A DNA stretch of 64,000 nt. Source: an uncultured Rhodoferax sp. GTDB taxonomy: Bacteria; Pseudomonadota; Gammaproteobacteria; Burkholderiales; Burkholderiaceae_C. Numbering within the stretch: the first letter of the stretch is position 1; every line of letters begins with the position of its first letter. Position numbers and translations under genes: made by a program. The notes beneath the pieces are model-generated. The model had not been told where the DNA came from. It saw only the letters and a list, made by a program, of their open reading frames with translations, and searched no databases. The stretch lies in contig NZ_CAMIHB010000002.1 of the NCBI RefSeq assembly GCF_946221635.1, positions 124,001 to 188,000 on the forward strand, given 5' to 3'. Shown here one piece after another: positions 32,680 through 40,879 of this stretch.

Positions 32680-33843
32680 TTGAACATCCATATCTATCCT
32701 TCCACCTTCGCGAACGAGTCCAGGATTCTCAAGATCGTTCGCAGCCTGACGGGCCACGCCGTGTTTGAACGGGTGATGGTGCTGGCGCTTTGGAAGGAAG
32801 GCCTGCCCAGGCACGAGGTGCTGGGCGATGGCATCGAGGTGCTGCGGGTGGCGCCGCTGATCGGCGGTTCGATGGCCGGCCTGCCGGGGCGCCTGCTCAA
32901 GGCTGTCGGGTGGTACCTCGGGGTTCTGTGGACCCTGCGCGGGCTGAAGGTGCATTGCTTCAACTGCCACAGCCTGCCGGTCCTGCCGCTTTCGGTGATC
33001 GTCAAGTTCTGGAAGCGTTGCGTGCTGGTCTACGACCCGCATGAACTGGAAACGGAGACGGCCGGCCTGCGCGGCCGCCGCCAATGGCTAATGCGCCGGC
33101 TTGAAAAGGCCCTGATCGGCCGGGCGAATGCCGTGTGCGTGGTGAACCGCTCGATCGCCGACTGGTATGCGGCCCGCTACCGGCTCAAGCAGGTCTGGGT
33201 GGTGCGCAACGTGCCGTACCGCAGCGAGTCGGAGCCGGCGCGGACCGGACGGCTGCGTCAGGCCGTCGGGCTGCCGTCCGACGCGCAACTCTTTCTCTAC
33301 CAGGGGCTGCTGGCGCCCGGCCGCGGGGTCGGTCTGCTGATCGACGCCTTCACGCAGCTGCCGCCGGACCGGCACCTGGTCTTCATGGGTTATGGGGAGC
33401 TGGAGGGCCGCATCCGCGAGGCGGCCGCGCAACATGCCAACATCCATTTCATGCCGGCCGTGCCGCCCGGGCAGGTCAAGGACTACACGGTGGACGCCGA
33501 CGTCGGCATCTCCCTGATCGAGAACGTGTGCCTGAGCTATTACCTGTGCCTGCCCAACAAGCTGTTCGAATACGCAGCCTGCGGTGTGCCTGCGGTGGTG
33601 AGCGACTTTCCCGAGATGGGGCGCTTCGTGGATGCGCACGATTGCGGCTGGAAGGCGGCGCCCGATGCGCAGGCCCTGCGCCGGCTAGTGCAGGGCCTGA
33701 CGGCCGGGGAACTGGCGACAAAGCGCGCCAACACTCGGGACACCGGCCGGCTGTACTGCTGGCAGGAGGAAGAGAAGATGCTGCTGGCGATGTACCAGGC
33801 GCTGGGTTTCGATGCGGGAGGCGGCCGTCATGCGCCCCGCTGA
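32680..33843 (+). CDS. Glycosyltransferase (GT4-like)
   Basis: A 387-residue GT-B fold glycosyltransferase. The start opens NIHIYPSTFANESRILK, and the central part has VYDPHELETE and LFLYQGLLAPGRGVGLLIDA. The donor-binding region is LCLPNKLFEYAACGVPAVVSD. The likely start is TTG 32680, because it opens the first beta-strand; SD support is weak (AGGGA about 12 bases upstream). It would add one sugar to the lipid-linked chain at the cytoplasmic membrane face. Donor and acceptor are unknown. Confidence 0.85.
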   Translation: MNIHIYPSTFANESRILKIVRSLTGHAVFERVMVLALWKEGLPRHEVLGDGIEVLRVAPLIGGSMAGLPGRLLKAVGWYLGVLWTLRGLKVHCFNCHSLPVLPLSVIVKFWKRCVLVYDPHELETETAGLRGRRQWLMRRLEKALIGRANAVCVVNRSIADWYAARYRLKQVWVVRNVPYRSESEPARTGRLRQAVGLPSDAQLFLYQGLLAPGRGVGLLIDAFTQLPPDRHLVFMGYGELEGRIREAAAQHANIHFMPAVPPGQVKDYTVDADVGISLIENVCLSYYLCLPNKLFEYAACGVPAVVSDFPEMGRFVDAHDCGWKAAPDAQALRRLVQGLTAGELATKRANTRDTGRLYCWQEEEKMLLAMYQALGFDAGGGRHAPR

Positions 33844-33861
33844 ACTCGGAAGGGAGAAACT

Positions 33862-34971
33862 GTGGGCCGTGTCGTACACCTGACGTCCGCGCACCCGCGC
33901 GACGATATCCGGGTCTTTCTGAAGGAGTGCCGCAGCCTGGCCGCGCACGGCCATGAGGTCGTGCTCGTGGTGGCCGACGGGCGCGGCGACGAGGTGCGCG
34001 ACGGCGTCACGATCGCCGACGTCGGCCGCTCCGCGGGGCGGCTGGACCGCATGTTCAAGGCGACCCGGCGGGTCAGCCGCAAGGCGGTGGCGCTGGACGC
34101 GGATATCTATCACCTGCACGACCCGGAGCTGCTGCTGGTCGGTCTGAAGCTCAAGCGCCGCGGCAAGAAGGTGGTGTTCGACGCGCACGAGGACGTGCCC
34201 AAGCAGATTCTGGGCAAGCATTACCTGCACCCCTGGGTGCGGCGCGTCCTGTCCTGGGGCTTCGCCCATTTCGAGCACTATGCCTGCGCGCGTTTCGATG
34301 GCGTGGTGACGGCCACGCCCTACATCCGCGACAAGTTCCTGCCGATCAACCTGCGCTCGGTGGACATCAACAACTTCCCGATGATCGGCGAGCTGGAGAA
34401 CGCCGTGCCGTGGGGCGACAAGGCCGACGAGGTTTGTTATGTGGGCAGCATCGCGCAGATACGCGGCGTCAAGGAGCTGGTGCGCGCGATGGAGTCCACG
34501 CGCACGCCGGCTCGTCTAAACCTGGTCGGTGGTTTCGCCGAAGTGAAGGTGGAGGCCGAAGTGCGGACCTATCCGGGTTGGAGCCGGGTAAATGTTCTTG
34601 GGGTTCAGGACCGTCAAGGGGTGCGCGAAGTGCTAGGCCGCTCCGTGGCAGGGGTTGTGACTCTGCATCCGGCGTCCAACTACTTGGATGCACTGCCGAT
34701 CAAGATGTTCGAATACATGTCGGCCGGTATTCCAGTCATTGCTTCGGACTTTGATTTGTGGAGGACAATAGTCGAGGAAAGCAAATGCGGTTTGTGCGTG
34801 AACCCCCTAGATCCCGCTGCCATAGGTTTGGCCATCGATTATCTGGTGGGCCACCGGGCAGAGGCAGAAAAAATGGGGGCAAACGGCCGGCAGGCGGTTC
34901 TGTCCCGCTACAACTGGGCTCGCGAGGAGGCCAAGCTAATCGGATTTTATGATCGGTTGTTGTCGGCATGA
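33862..34971 (+). CDS. Glycosyltransferase family 4 protein
   Basis: A 369-residue GT4 enzyme: RVVHLTSAHPRDDIRVFLKE at the start, DIYHLHDPELLLVGLKL, VVFDAHEDVPKQIL, and the C-terminal block DALPIKMFEYMSAGIPVIAS. GTG 33862 is preceded by GGGAG. Base composition changes within the gene: by eye the last ~350 bases (from about 34600) are less GC-rich than everything from 17 kb to here. That suggests a recombination junction. It probably extends the lipid-linked repeat; specificity is unknown. Confidence 0.88.
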   Translation: MGRVVHLTSAHPRDDIRVFLKECRSLAAHGHEVVLVVADGRGDEVRDGVTIADVGRSAGRLDRMFKATRRVSRKAVALDADIYHLHDPELLLVGLKLKRRGKKVVFDAHEDVPKQILGKHYLHPWVRRVLSWGFAHFEHYACARFDGVVTATPYIRDKFLPINLRSVDINNFPMIGELENAVPWGDKADEVCYVGSIAQIRGVKELVRAMESTRTPARLNLVGGFAEVKVEAEVRTYPGWSRVNVLGVQDRQGVREVLGRSVAGVVTLHPASNYLDALPIKMFEYMSAGIPVIASDFDLWRTIVEESKCGLCVNPLDPAAIGLAIDYLVGHRAEAEKMGANGRQAVLSRYNWAREEAKLIGFYDRLLSA

Positions 34972-35013
34972 TCGCAAATTGTTCCTGTTTATTGCATCTG
35001 TTGGATTAATCAA

Positions 35014-36825
35014 ATGTGCGGAATTTTTGGTGTTATTTCATCCTCGCCAGTGCGTGAGGATGAGCTCGATGTCTTAGTGACGCACGCTCAGCAACGCGGC
35101 CGCGATTCCAGCGGGTTAATGACCTTTGTCAACAACGCATACCAGATCTACCGCGCTGACTACCCCGTCACCCGGTTGTTGAAGGAGGTCCGACCCCAAG
35201 CCAGCCACCTCGTCCTGGGGCATAGCCGGCTAATCACCAATGGCCTAGGTGACAACCAGCCCGTCGTGCGTGACGGCGTGGCCGTGCTGCACAACGGTAT
35301 CGTTGTCAACGACGAGGAGATCTGGCCGCAGATTGGGAAGGCGCGGACGCTGAAGGTGGATACTGAGGTCATTGCGGGGATTGCCGTGGCCTATTTGGAA
35401 TCCGGGCGTGAGCTCGCGCAATTGCCAGCTCACATCCTGAGCCTGTGCCGTGGTGTGGTGGCCTGCGCGCTTATCCTGCCCAAGCTGGGTAAGCTATGTC
35501 TGTTCTCGAACAACGGAAGCCTGTATGTGGGACGCAAGAATGGTGCGACCTTGTTTGCGTCTGAGCGCCATCCGCTGGTAGTGATTGGTTGCGAGGAGAT
35601 AGTGCAGGCCCGCGATGCGGTGTTTGTCGATATTCCCGCGTCCCAGGCTGCGCTGGATGTCTCTGACAGGAACGAGCGCAAGACCGACTTGATCCCGGCT
35701 CTGTCCCTTTCGGGTGGAGAAGAAAAGTTGCTGGAATACCGTCGCTATGAAGGGCGCCGCTGCAGCAAGTGTCTGCTGACTGAAACCATGCCCTTCATCA
35801 AGTTTGATGCAGAGGGCGTCTGCAACTACTGCAGAAACTACAAACCACGCAACAAGCCGCGACCCAAGGAGGAGCTATTTAAACTGGTGGAACCCTATCG
35901 CCGCGCGCATGGTGACGACTGCCTGGTGCCGTTTTCGGGTGGGCGCGACAGCTGCTACGGTCTCCACCTCATCGTCAAAGAACTGAAGATGAAGCCTATC
36001 ACCTATACGTACGACTGGGGAATGGTGACGGATCTGGGGCGCCGCAATATCAGCCGCATGAGCGCAGAGCTGGGGGTGGAAAACATCATCGTGGCTGATG
36101 ACATTGCGAAGAAACGCGACAACATCGCCAAGAATCTGAAGGCTTGGCTCAAGTCGCCCCACTTGGGCATGCTGAGCGTGCTGACCGCAGGCGACAAACA
36201 CTTCTTCCGCCACATTGAGACGGTGAAGAAGCAAACCGGTATCGGCTTGAATCTATGGGGCGTCAATCCGCTGGAGGTGACCCATTTCAAGGCCGGCTTC
36301 TTGGGCGTTCCACCAGATTTTGAGGAAGAGCGGGTCTACTCCCACGGCGCCATGAAGCAGCTACGCTACCAGTATCTGCGCTTCAAGGCGATGCTGGCGA
36401 GCCCCGGGTATTTCAATAGCTCCCTGTGGGACACTCTGTCTGGCGAGTACTACCGCAGCTTTGCGGAGAAGACGGATTACTTCCATATCTTCGATTACTG
36501 GCGCTGGGACGAGAGTCAGATCAACGAGACGCTGACCAGCTACGACTGGGAGTGCGCCCCGGATACCACCACCACCTGGCGTATCGGCGACGGAACGGCC
36601 GCGTTCTACAACTATGTGTATTACACGGTGGCCGGCTTCACGGAGCATGACACCTTCCGCAGCAACCAAATCCGGGAGGGCGACTTGACGCGCGAGGAGG
36701 CGCTGGCGTTGGTCATGGAGGAAAATGCCCCCAGGTATCCCAATATCAAGTGGTATCTCGATGTGTTGGGCATGGACTTTAAGGAGGTTGTCTCCGTGGT
36801 CAATGCCATCCCCAAGCTGTATTGA
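35014..36825 (+). CDS. Class II glutaminase fused to a WbpG-like N-acetyl sugar amidotransferase domain
   Basis: A 603-residue fusion. Residues 1-~220 are a class II (Ntn) glutaminase with Cys-2 (MCGIFGVIS; QQRGRDSSGLM; VLHNGIVVND). Residues ~240-600 resemble PseA/WbpG: RRCSKCLLTETMPFIKFDAE, GVCNYCRNY, and PP-loop SGGRDS (308-313), with Arg where WbpG has Ile. It looks like a one-polypeptide version of the HisH/HisF/WbpG module, with its own glutaminase. It should amidate or amidinate a nucleotide sugar, possibly one different from the WbpG substrate. SD support before the ATG is poor and the 42-base gap upstream is AT-rich. Confidence 0.85.
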   Translation: MCGIFGVISSSPVREDELDVLVTHAQQRGRDSSGLMTFVNNAYQIYRADYPVTRLLKEVRPQASHLVLGHSRLITNGLGDNQPVVRDGVAVLHNGIVVNDEEIWPQIGKARTLKVDTEVIAGIAVAYLESGRELAQLPAHILSLCRGVVACALILPKLGKLCLFSNNGSLYVGRKNGATLFASERHPLVVIGCEEIVQARDAVFVDIPASQAALDVSDRNERKTDLIPALSLSGGEEKLLEYRRYEGRRCSKCLLTETMPFIKFDAEGVCNYCRNYKPRNKPRPKEELFKLVEPYRRAHGDDCLVPFSGGRDSCYGLHLIVKELKMKPITYTYDWGMVTDLGRRNISRMSAELGVENIIVADDIAKKRDNIAKNLKAWLKSPHLGMLSVLTAGDKHFFRHIETVKKQTGIGLNLWGVNPLEVTHFKAGFLGVPPDFEEERVYSHGAMKQLRYQYLRFKAMLASPGYFNSSLWDTLSGEYYRSFAEKTDYFHIFDYWRWDESQINETLTSYDWECAPDTTTTWRIGDGTAAFYNYVYYTVAGFTEHDTFRSNQIREGDLTREEALALVMEENAPRYPNIKWYLDVLGMDFKEVVSVVNAIPKLY

Positions 36826-38075
36826 GTCGCCTTGTGACCCACTGCATCTGGTACGTTTCTAAGTACGTGGCCCCGCCGGCCAAGGTCAGCGCGGGCGGGC
36901 GCGGCTATCTCATCATGCGCGAGCTCGCACGCATGGGTTACCGCAGCGTCATCATCACCTCAGACTCCAATCAGCTCGCCGAAGTGCCGGTGCTGGACGC
37001 ACCCTATCTGTTCCAGGAGGTCGATGGCCTTCAGCTGTGCTGGGTGCGAACCATGAAGTACGGCGTCGCCAAGTCGCTGCGGCGTATCATGAGCTGGCTG
37101 GATTTCGAGTGGCGGCTGTGGCGGCTGCCCAAAGATAAGTTGCCGGCGCCTGATGTGGTCATCGTCTCCAGCCTGTCGCTACTCACCATTCTGAATGGCT
37201 TCCTGCTGCGCTGGCGTTATAAGTGCCGCCTTGTGCTGGAGATCCGTGACATCTGGCCGCTGACCATCACCGAAGAGGGCGGCTTCAGTCGCTGGAACCC
37301 GCTGGTGCTGGGCCTGGGCTTCATCGAGAAGCTGGGCTACCGCTACGCGGACGCCATCGTGGGCACCATGCCCAACCTCGGCGAACACGTAGCCGGCGTG
37401 CTGGGGCGGCCCAAGATCACGCATTGCATCCCGATGGCCGTGGACGAAGCCACGCTGGCTGCGGGCGATGCGCTGCCGGCCGACTACGTCGAGCAGTACA
37501 TTCCCAAGGGCAAGTTCATCGTGGCGCATGCCGGCACCATCGGCATCACCAATGCGCTGGACACCATGCTCGACTGCGCCGAGGCCATGCAGGACGATCC
37601 TCGCGTGCACTTCCTCGTCGTCGGCGAGGGCGATCTGCGCGCGCACTACCAGCGCAAGTACGCGCATCTGAGCAATCTCACTTTCGCGCCGCGTGTGCCC
37701 AAGCAGATGGTGCAGTCCGTGCTGTCGCATTGCGACCTGCTGTACTTCTCTGTGCACGTCTCCACGGTCTGGAAGTACGGCCAGTCCCTGAATAAGGTGA
37801 TCGACTACATGCTGGCGGGCAAGCCCGTGGTGGCTTCGTACACCGGTTACCCCTCGATGATCAACGAGGCCGATTGCGGCACCTATGTGCCGGCCGGCGA
37901 CGTGCCGGCGCTGCGCCGGGAAGTCCAGCGTTACGCGGACATGGACACCGCGCAACGCGAGGCAGTCGGTCGGCGCGGCCGCGAGTGGATCCTGGCGCAT
38001 CGACGTTACGAGACGCTGGCAAAAAATTATCTGGCCATCCTGTTCGATCAGGCGGCCCCGAAGGCGGCGGGATGA
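36822..38075 (+). CDS. Glycosyltransferase family 4 protein (WbuB-like)
   Basis: A 417-residue GT4 enzyme resembling WbuB-type aminosugar transferases: HCIWYVSKYVAPPAKVSAGG, RGYLIMRELARMGY, LVLEIRDIWPLTITEEGG and SLNKVIDYMLAGKPVVAS. The start is TTG 36822 (overlapping TGA) or GTG 36834. WbuB-like enzymes often act as the second transferase, right after the initiating sugar phosphate transferase, and that gene follows directly with a 4-base overlap. Confidence 0.88.
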   Translation: MSRLVTHCIWYVSKYVAPPAKVSAGGRGYLIMRELARMGYRSVIITSDSNQLAEVPVLDAPYLFQEVDGLQLCWVRTMKYGVAKSLRRIMSWLDFEWRLWRLPKDKLPAPDVVIVSSLSLLTILNGFLLRWRYKCRLVLEIRDIWPLTITEEGGFSRWNPLVLGLGFIEKLGYRYADAIVGTMPNLGEHVAGVLGRPKITHCIPMAVDEATLAAGDALPADYVEQYIPKGKFIVAHAGTIGITNALDTMLDCAEAMQDDPRVHFLVVGEGDLRAHYQRKYAHLSNLTFAPRVPKQMVQSVLSHCDLLYFSVHVSTVWKYGQSLNKVIDYMLAGKPVVASYTGYPSMINEADCGTYVPAGDVPALRREVQRYADMDTAQREAVGRRGREWILAHRRYETLAKNYLAILFDQAAPKAAG

Positions 38076-38665
38076 AGCGCCTGTTCGACTTGTTGCTGTC
38101 GTTGGGAGGCCTGCTGGTGCTGGCCCTGCCTCTGCTGCTGCTGTGGGGCCTGGTGCGCTGCAAGCTCGGCAGCCCCGTGCTGTTCCGCCAGGTCCGGCCC
38201 GGCCTGTACGGACGGCCCTTCATGATGGTGAAGTTCCGCACCATGACGGACGAACGCGGCGCCGATGGGGCGTTGCTGCCCGATGCCCAGCGCCTGACCG
38301 CCTTTGGCCATTTCCTGCGTGCCAGCAGCCTCGATGAACTGCCCGAGCTGTGGAATGTGTTGCGCGGCGAGATGAGTCTGGTCGGTCCGCGTCCGCTGCT
38401 GATGGAGTACCTGCCGCTCTACTCCCCTGCGCAGGCCAGGCGCCACGATGTGCGCCCCGGCATCACCGGCTGGGCTCAGGTGAACGGGCGAAATGCCGTG
38501 AGCTGGGATGAGCGCTTTGCGTTGGACGTTTGGTATGTGGAGCATTGCTCGCTCTGGCTGGATCTACGCATCCTCTGGTTGACCGTGCGCAAGGTGCTGG
38601 TGCGCGAAGGCATCAGCGCACAGGGCGAAGCCACCATGCCCCGGTTTACCGGGAACAAGCCATGA
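38072..38665 (+). CDS. Initiating sugar-1-phosphate transferase (PglC type)
   Basis: A 197-residue polyprenyl-phosphate sugar-1-phosphate transferase. It has a single N-terminal membrane segment (residues ~7-28), then MMVKFRTMTDERG, LDELPELWNVLRGEMSLVGP and ITGWAQVNGRN. The short form without extra membrane helices matches PglC. It would link the first sugar phosphate to undecaprenyl phosphate. The acetyltransferase, aminotransferase and 4,6-dehydratase that follow point to di-N-acetylbacillosamine or a related sugar as substrate. ATG overlaps the upstream TGA. Confidence 0.92.
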   Translation: MKRLFDLLLSLGGLLVLALPLLLLWGLVRCKLGSPVLFRQVRPGLYGRPFMMVKFRTMTDERGADGALLPDAQRLTAFGHFLRASSLDELPELWNVLRGEMSLVGPRPLLMEYLPLYSPAQARRHDVRPGITGWAQVNGRNAVSWDERFALDVWYVEHCSLWLDLRILWLTVRKVLVREGISAQGEATMPRFTGNKP

Positions 38666-39294
38666 AGCGTCTGGCGCTTTTGGGGGCCAGCGGCCATGGC
38701 AAGGTGGTCGCCGATGCGGCTTTGGCCGGCGAATGGGATGAGGTGGCGTTTTTCGACGATGCCTGGCCGCAGCGCCAGCGCAATGGTGTCTGGCCAGTGC
38801 TGGGTAATAGCCAAGCGCTGATGGCGCGCCTGCAAGAGTTTGACGGTGTACTGGTCTCCATCGGGGATTGCAGCGTGCGCTGGGAGAAGCAGCAGGCTCT
38901 GCTGGCGGTTGGGGCGACCCTTGCCACCGTCGTCCATCCCGCTGCTACGGTAAGCCGCTATGCTGTGCTGGGTGTGGGGACCGTGGTCATGGCTGGCGCC
39001 GTGGTAAATATAGACGCGGTGGTCGGGCAGGCCGGGATCGTCAACACCGGCGCGACAGTGGACCACGACTGCCAATTGGCTGACGGCGTGCATATCTGCC
39101 CAGGCGCCCACCTCTCCGGCAATGTGCATGTCGGCCTATGCGCCACCATTGGCGTGGGCGCTGCGGTCAAGCAGGGGCTGAAGATCGGGCCGCGGGCCTT
39201 GGTCGGCGCTGGTGCCGTCGTGATTCATGCGGTGGCTGATGCGGCTGTGGTGGCAGGCAATCCCGCGCGGCCTCTGCCACGCCCTCGTGCATAG
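38662..39294 (+). CDS. Sugar O/N-acetyltransferase (PglD/NeuD type)
   Basis: A 210-residue NeuD/PglD-like acetyltransferase. The N-terminus is a Rossmann-like sugar-nucleotide domain (RLALLGASGHGKVVADAA). The C-terminal half is a left-handed beta-helix (VVHPAATVSRYAVLGVGTVV, NTGATVDHDC, GVHICPGAHLSGNVHVG). His in ATVDHDC matches the catalytic His of this family. With the PglE-like aminotransferase it would finish UDP-2,4-diacetamido-trideoxyhexose. ATG overlaps the PglC-type stop. Confidence 0.9.
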   Translation: MKRLALLGASGHGKVVADAALAGEWDEVAFFDDAWPQRQRNGVWPVLGNSQALMARLQEFDGVLVSIGDCSVRWEKQQALLAVGATLATVVHPAATVSRYAVLGVGTVVMAGAVVNIDAVVGQAGIVNTGATVDHDCQLADGVHICPGAHLSGNVHVGLCATIGVGAAVKQGLKIGPRALVGAGAVVIHAVADAAVVAGNPARPLPRPRA

Positions 39295-39309
39295 TTTCAG
39301 AGGCACCTT

Positions 39310-40485
39310 ATGCTGAATACAGAGTTTTCTCCCTGGCCCAGCTTTTCGGAAGAAGAAGTGCTGGCCGTATCCGGAGTATTGCGCTCCAATAAAGTGAATT
39401 ACTGGACCGGCAATGAATGCCGGGAATTCGAAAAAGAATTTGCCGCTTGGTGCGGCACCCGCTATGCGGTGGCCCTGTCCAACGGCACCTTGGCCTTGGA
39501 CGTGGCATTGAGGGGGTTAAATATCGGCCCTGGCGACGAAGTCATCGTGACGCCGCGCACTTTTATCGCAAGTGTATCTTGCGTTGTGAATGCGGGGGCG
39601 ATTCCGGTGTTTGCCGATGTGGACCCGGACAGTGGCAATCTAAGCGCTGAGACCATTCAAACGGTTATTTCTGCACGCACCAAGGCCGTGATATGCGTCC
39701 ACCTAGCTGGCTGGCCCTGCGATATGGATCCCATCATGGCCTTGGCCGGCCGCCATGGTTTCAAAGTAATTGAGGACTGTGCCCAGGCCCATGGAGCCCT
39801 CTATAAGGGCCGCTGCGTAGGTAGCATCGGCCATGTCGCAGCTTGGAGTTTTTGCCAAGACAAGATCCTGACTACAGGGGGGGAGGGGGGAATGGTGACT
39901 GTCAATGATGAGAGGCTCTGGCGTGCCATGTGGGCCTATAAGGATCATGGCAAGAGTTATTCCGCTGTGTATGAGCGCTCGCATCCACCGGGGTTTCGCT
40001 GGGTGCATGAGGGCTTTGGCACCAATTGGCGCATGTTGGAGGTTCAGGCCGTGATTGGCCGCATTCAATTGCGGCGCCTGCAGACATGGACTCAGCAACG
40101 TGCTCGCAACGCCCAAGCGATTCTTTCGGTATGTCGCGAGTTTGATTTGTTGCGCACGCCAGTCCCTGCAGATAACGTGCTCCATGCTTGGTATAAGTTG
40201 TACACCTATGTGATTCCCGCACGATTGAAAGAAGGCTGGAGTCGCGACAGAATTTTGCAGGAGATTTCTGTCCAGGGTGTTCCCTGTTATCAAGGGTCGT
40301 GTTCCGAGGTATACCGGGAGAAGGCTTTTGACGGAACCGGTTGGCGCCCCGAAAAACCATTGGTAAATGCAAAACAGTTAGGTGAAACTAGCCTAATGTT
40401 TTTGGTGCACCCCACCTTAACCGCCGCCGAAATAGAGAGAACCTGCAGCGCGTTACGATCAGTGTTGTCGAACGCGCGTGCATAA
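39310..40485 (+). CDS. DegT-family sugar aminotransferase (PglE-like)
   Basis: A 391-residue PLP aminotransferase with Lys-185 in SFCQDKILTTGGEGG, VALSNGTLALDVAL, TPRTFIASVSC and EDCAQAHGA. In this context it would aminate C4 of the 4-keto product of the dehydratase encoded at 40.9 kb. By eye its base composition is clearly less GC-rich than flanking genes (codons such as aaa, att and ttt are frequent), suggesting a separate origin. Confidence 0.88.
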   Translation: MLNTEFSPWPSFSEEEVLAVSGVLRSNKVNYWTGNECREFEKEFAAWCGTRYAVALSNGTLALDVALRGLNIGPGDEVIVTPRTFIASVSCVVNAGAIPVFADVDPDSGNLSAETIQTVISARTKAVICVHLAGWPCDMDPIMALAGRHGFKVIEDCAQAHGALYKGRCVGSIGHVAAWSFCQDKILTTGGEGGMVTVNDERLWRAMWAYKDHGKSYSAVYERSHPPGFRWVHEGFGTNWRMLEVQAVIGRIQLRRLQTWTQQRARNAQAILSVCREFDLLRTPVPADNVLHAWYKLYTYVIPARLKEGWSRDRILQEISVQGVPCYQGSCSEVYREKAFDGTGWRPEKPLVNAKQLGETSLMFLVHPTLTAAEIERTCSALRSVLSNARA

Positions 40486-40513
40486 TATTTCAATTTCCCC
40501 TCCGAGAGGTGCC

Positions 40514-40879
40514 ATGTCCAATCTGATCGATATCCAAAGCCAAATCGAAAAACTGCAAAAGCAGGCCAGCGAAATCAAGGCCAAGGAATTCAATAGCACG
40601 GTGCAGGATATTCTGGCCAAGATGCAGGCCTTTGGTATCACGATCAAAGACTTGCAGGGCGCCAAGCCGGCCAAAGCTGGCAAGGCGGGCCGCGGCAAGA
40701 AGGCTGTTGCAGTCAAGAAAACTGCCAAGGTGAGCAAGACGGCTGGCGTGGCGGTGGCTGCCAAGTACCGTGGCCCCAATGGCGAAACCTGGTCGGGCCG
40801 TGGCCTGACGCCCAAGTGGCTGGCCGCACTGGTGGCGCAGGGGCAAAGCAAGGAATCGTTTGCAGTGAATGCTCAATAG
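40514..40879 (+). CDS. H-NS histone family protein
   Basis: A 121-residue nucleoid protein. Residues 1-~55 are the helical oligomerisation domain (IDIQSQIEKLQKQASEIKAK). A Lys/Ala-rich linker follows (AKAGKAGRGKKAVAVKKTAK). The C-terminal DNA-binding motif is YRGPNGETWSGRGLTPKWL. Proteins of this type bind and silence AT-rich DNA. It lies inside the polysaccharide locus, between the less GC-rich aminotransferase and the dehydratase gene, which it overlaps by 11 bases. SD GAGAGG precedes the ATG. Confidence 0.95.
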   Translation: MSNLIDIQSQIEKLQKQASEIKAKEFNSTVQDILAKMQAFGITIKDLQGAKPAKAGKAGRGKKAVAVKKTAKVSKTAGVAVAAKYRGPNGETWSGRGLTPKWLAALVAQGQSKESFAVNAQ

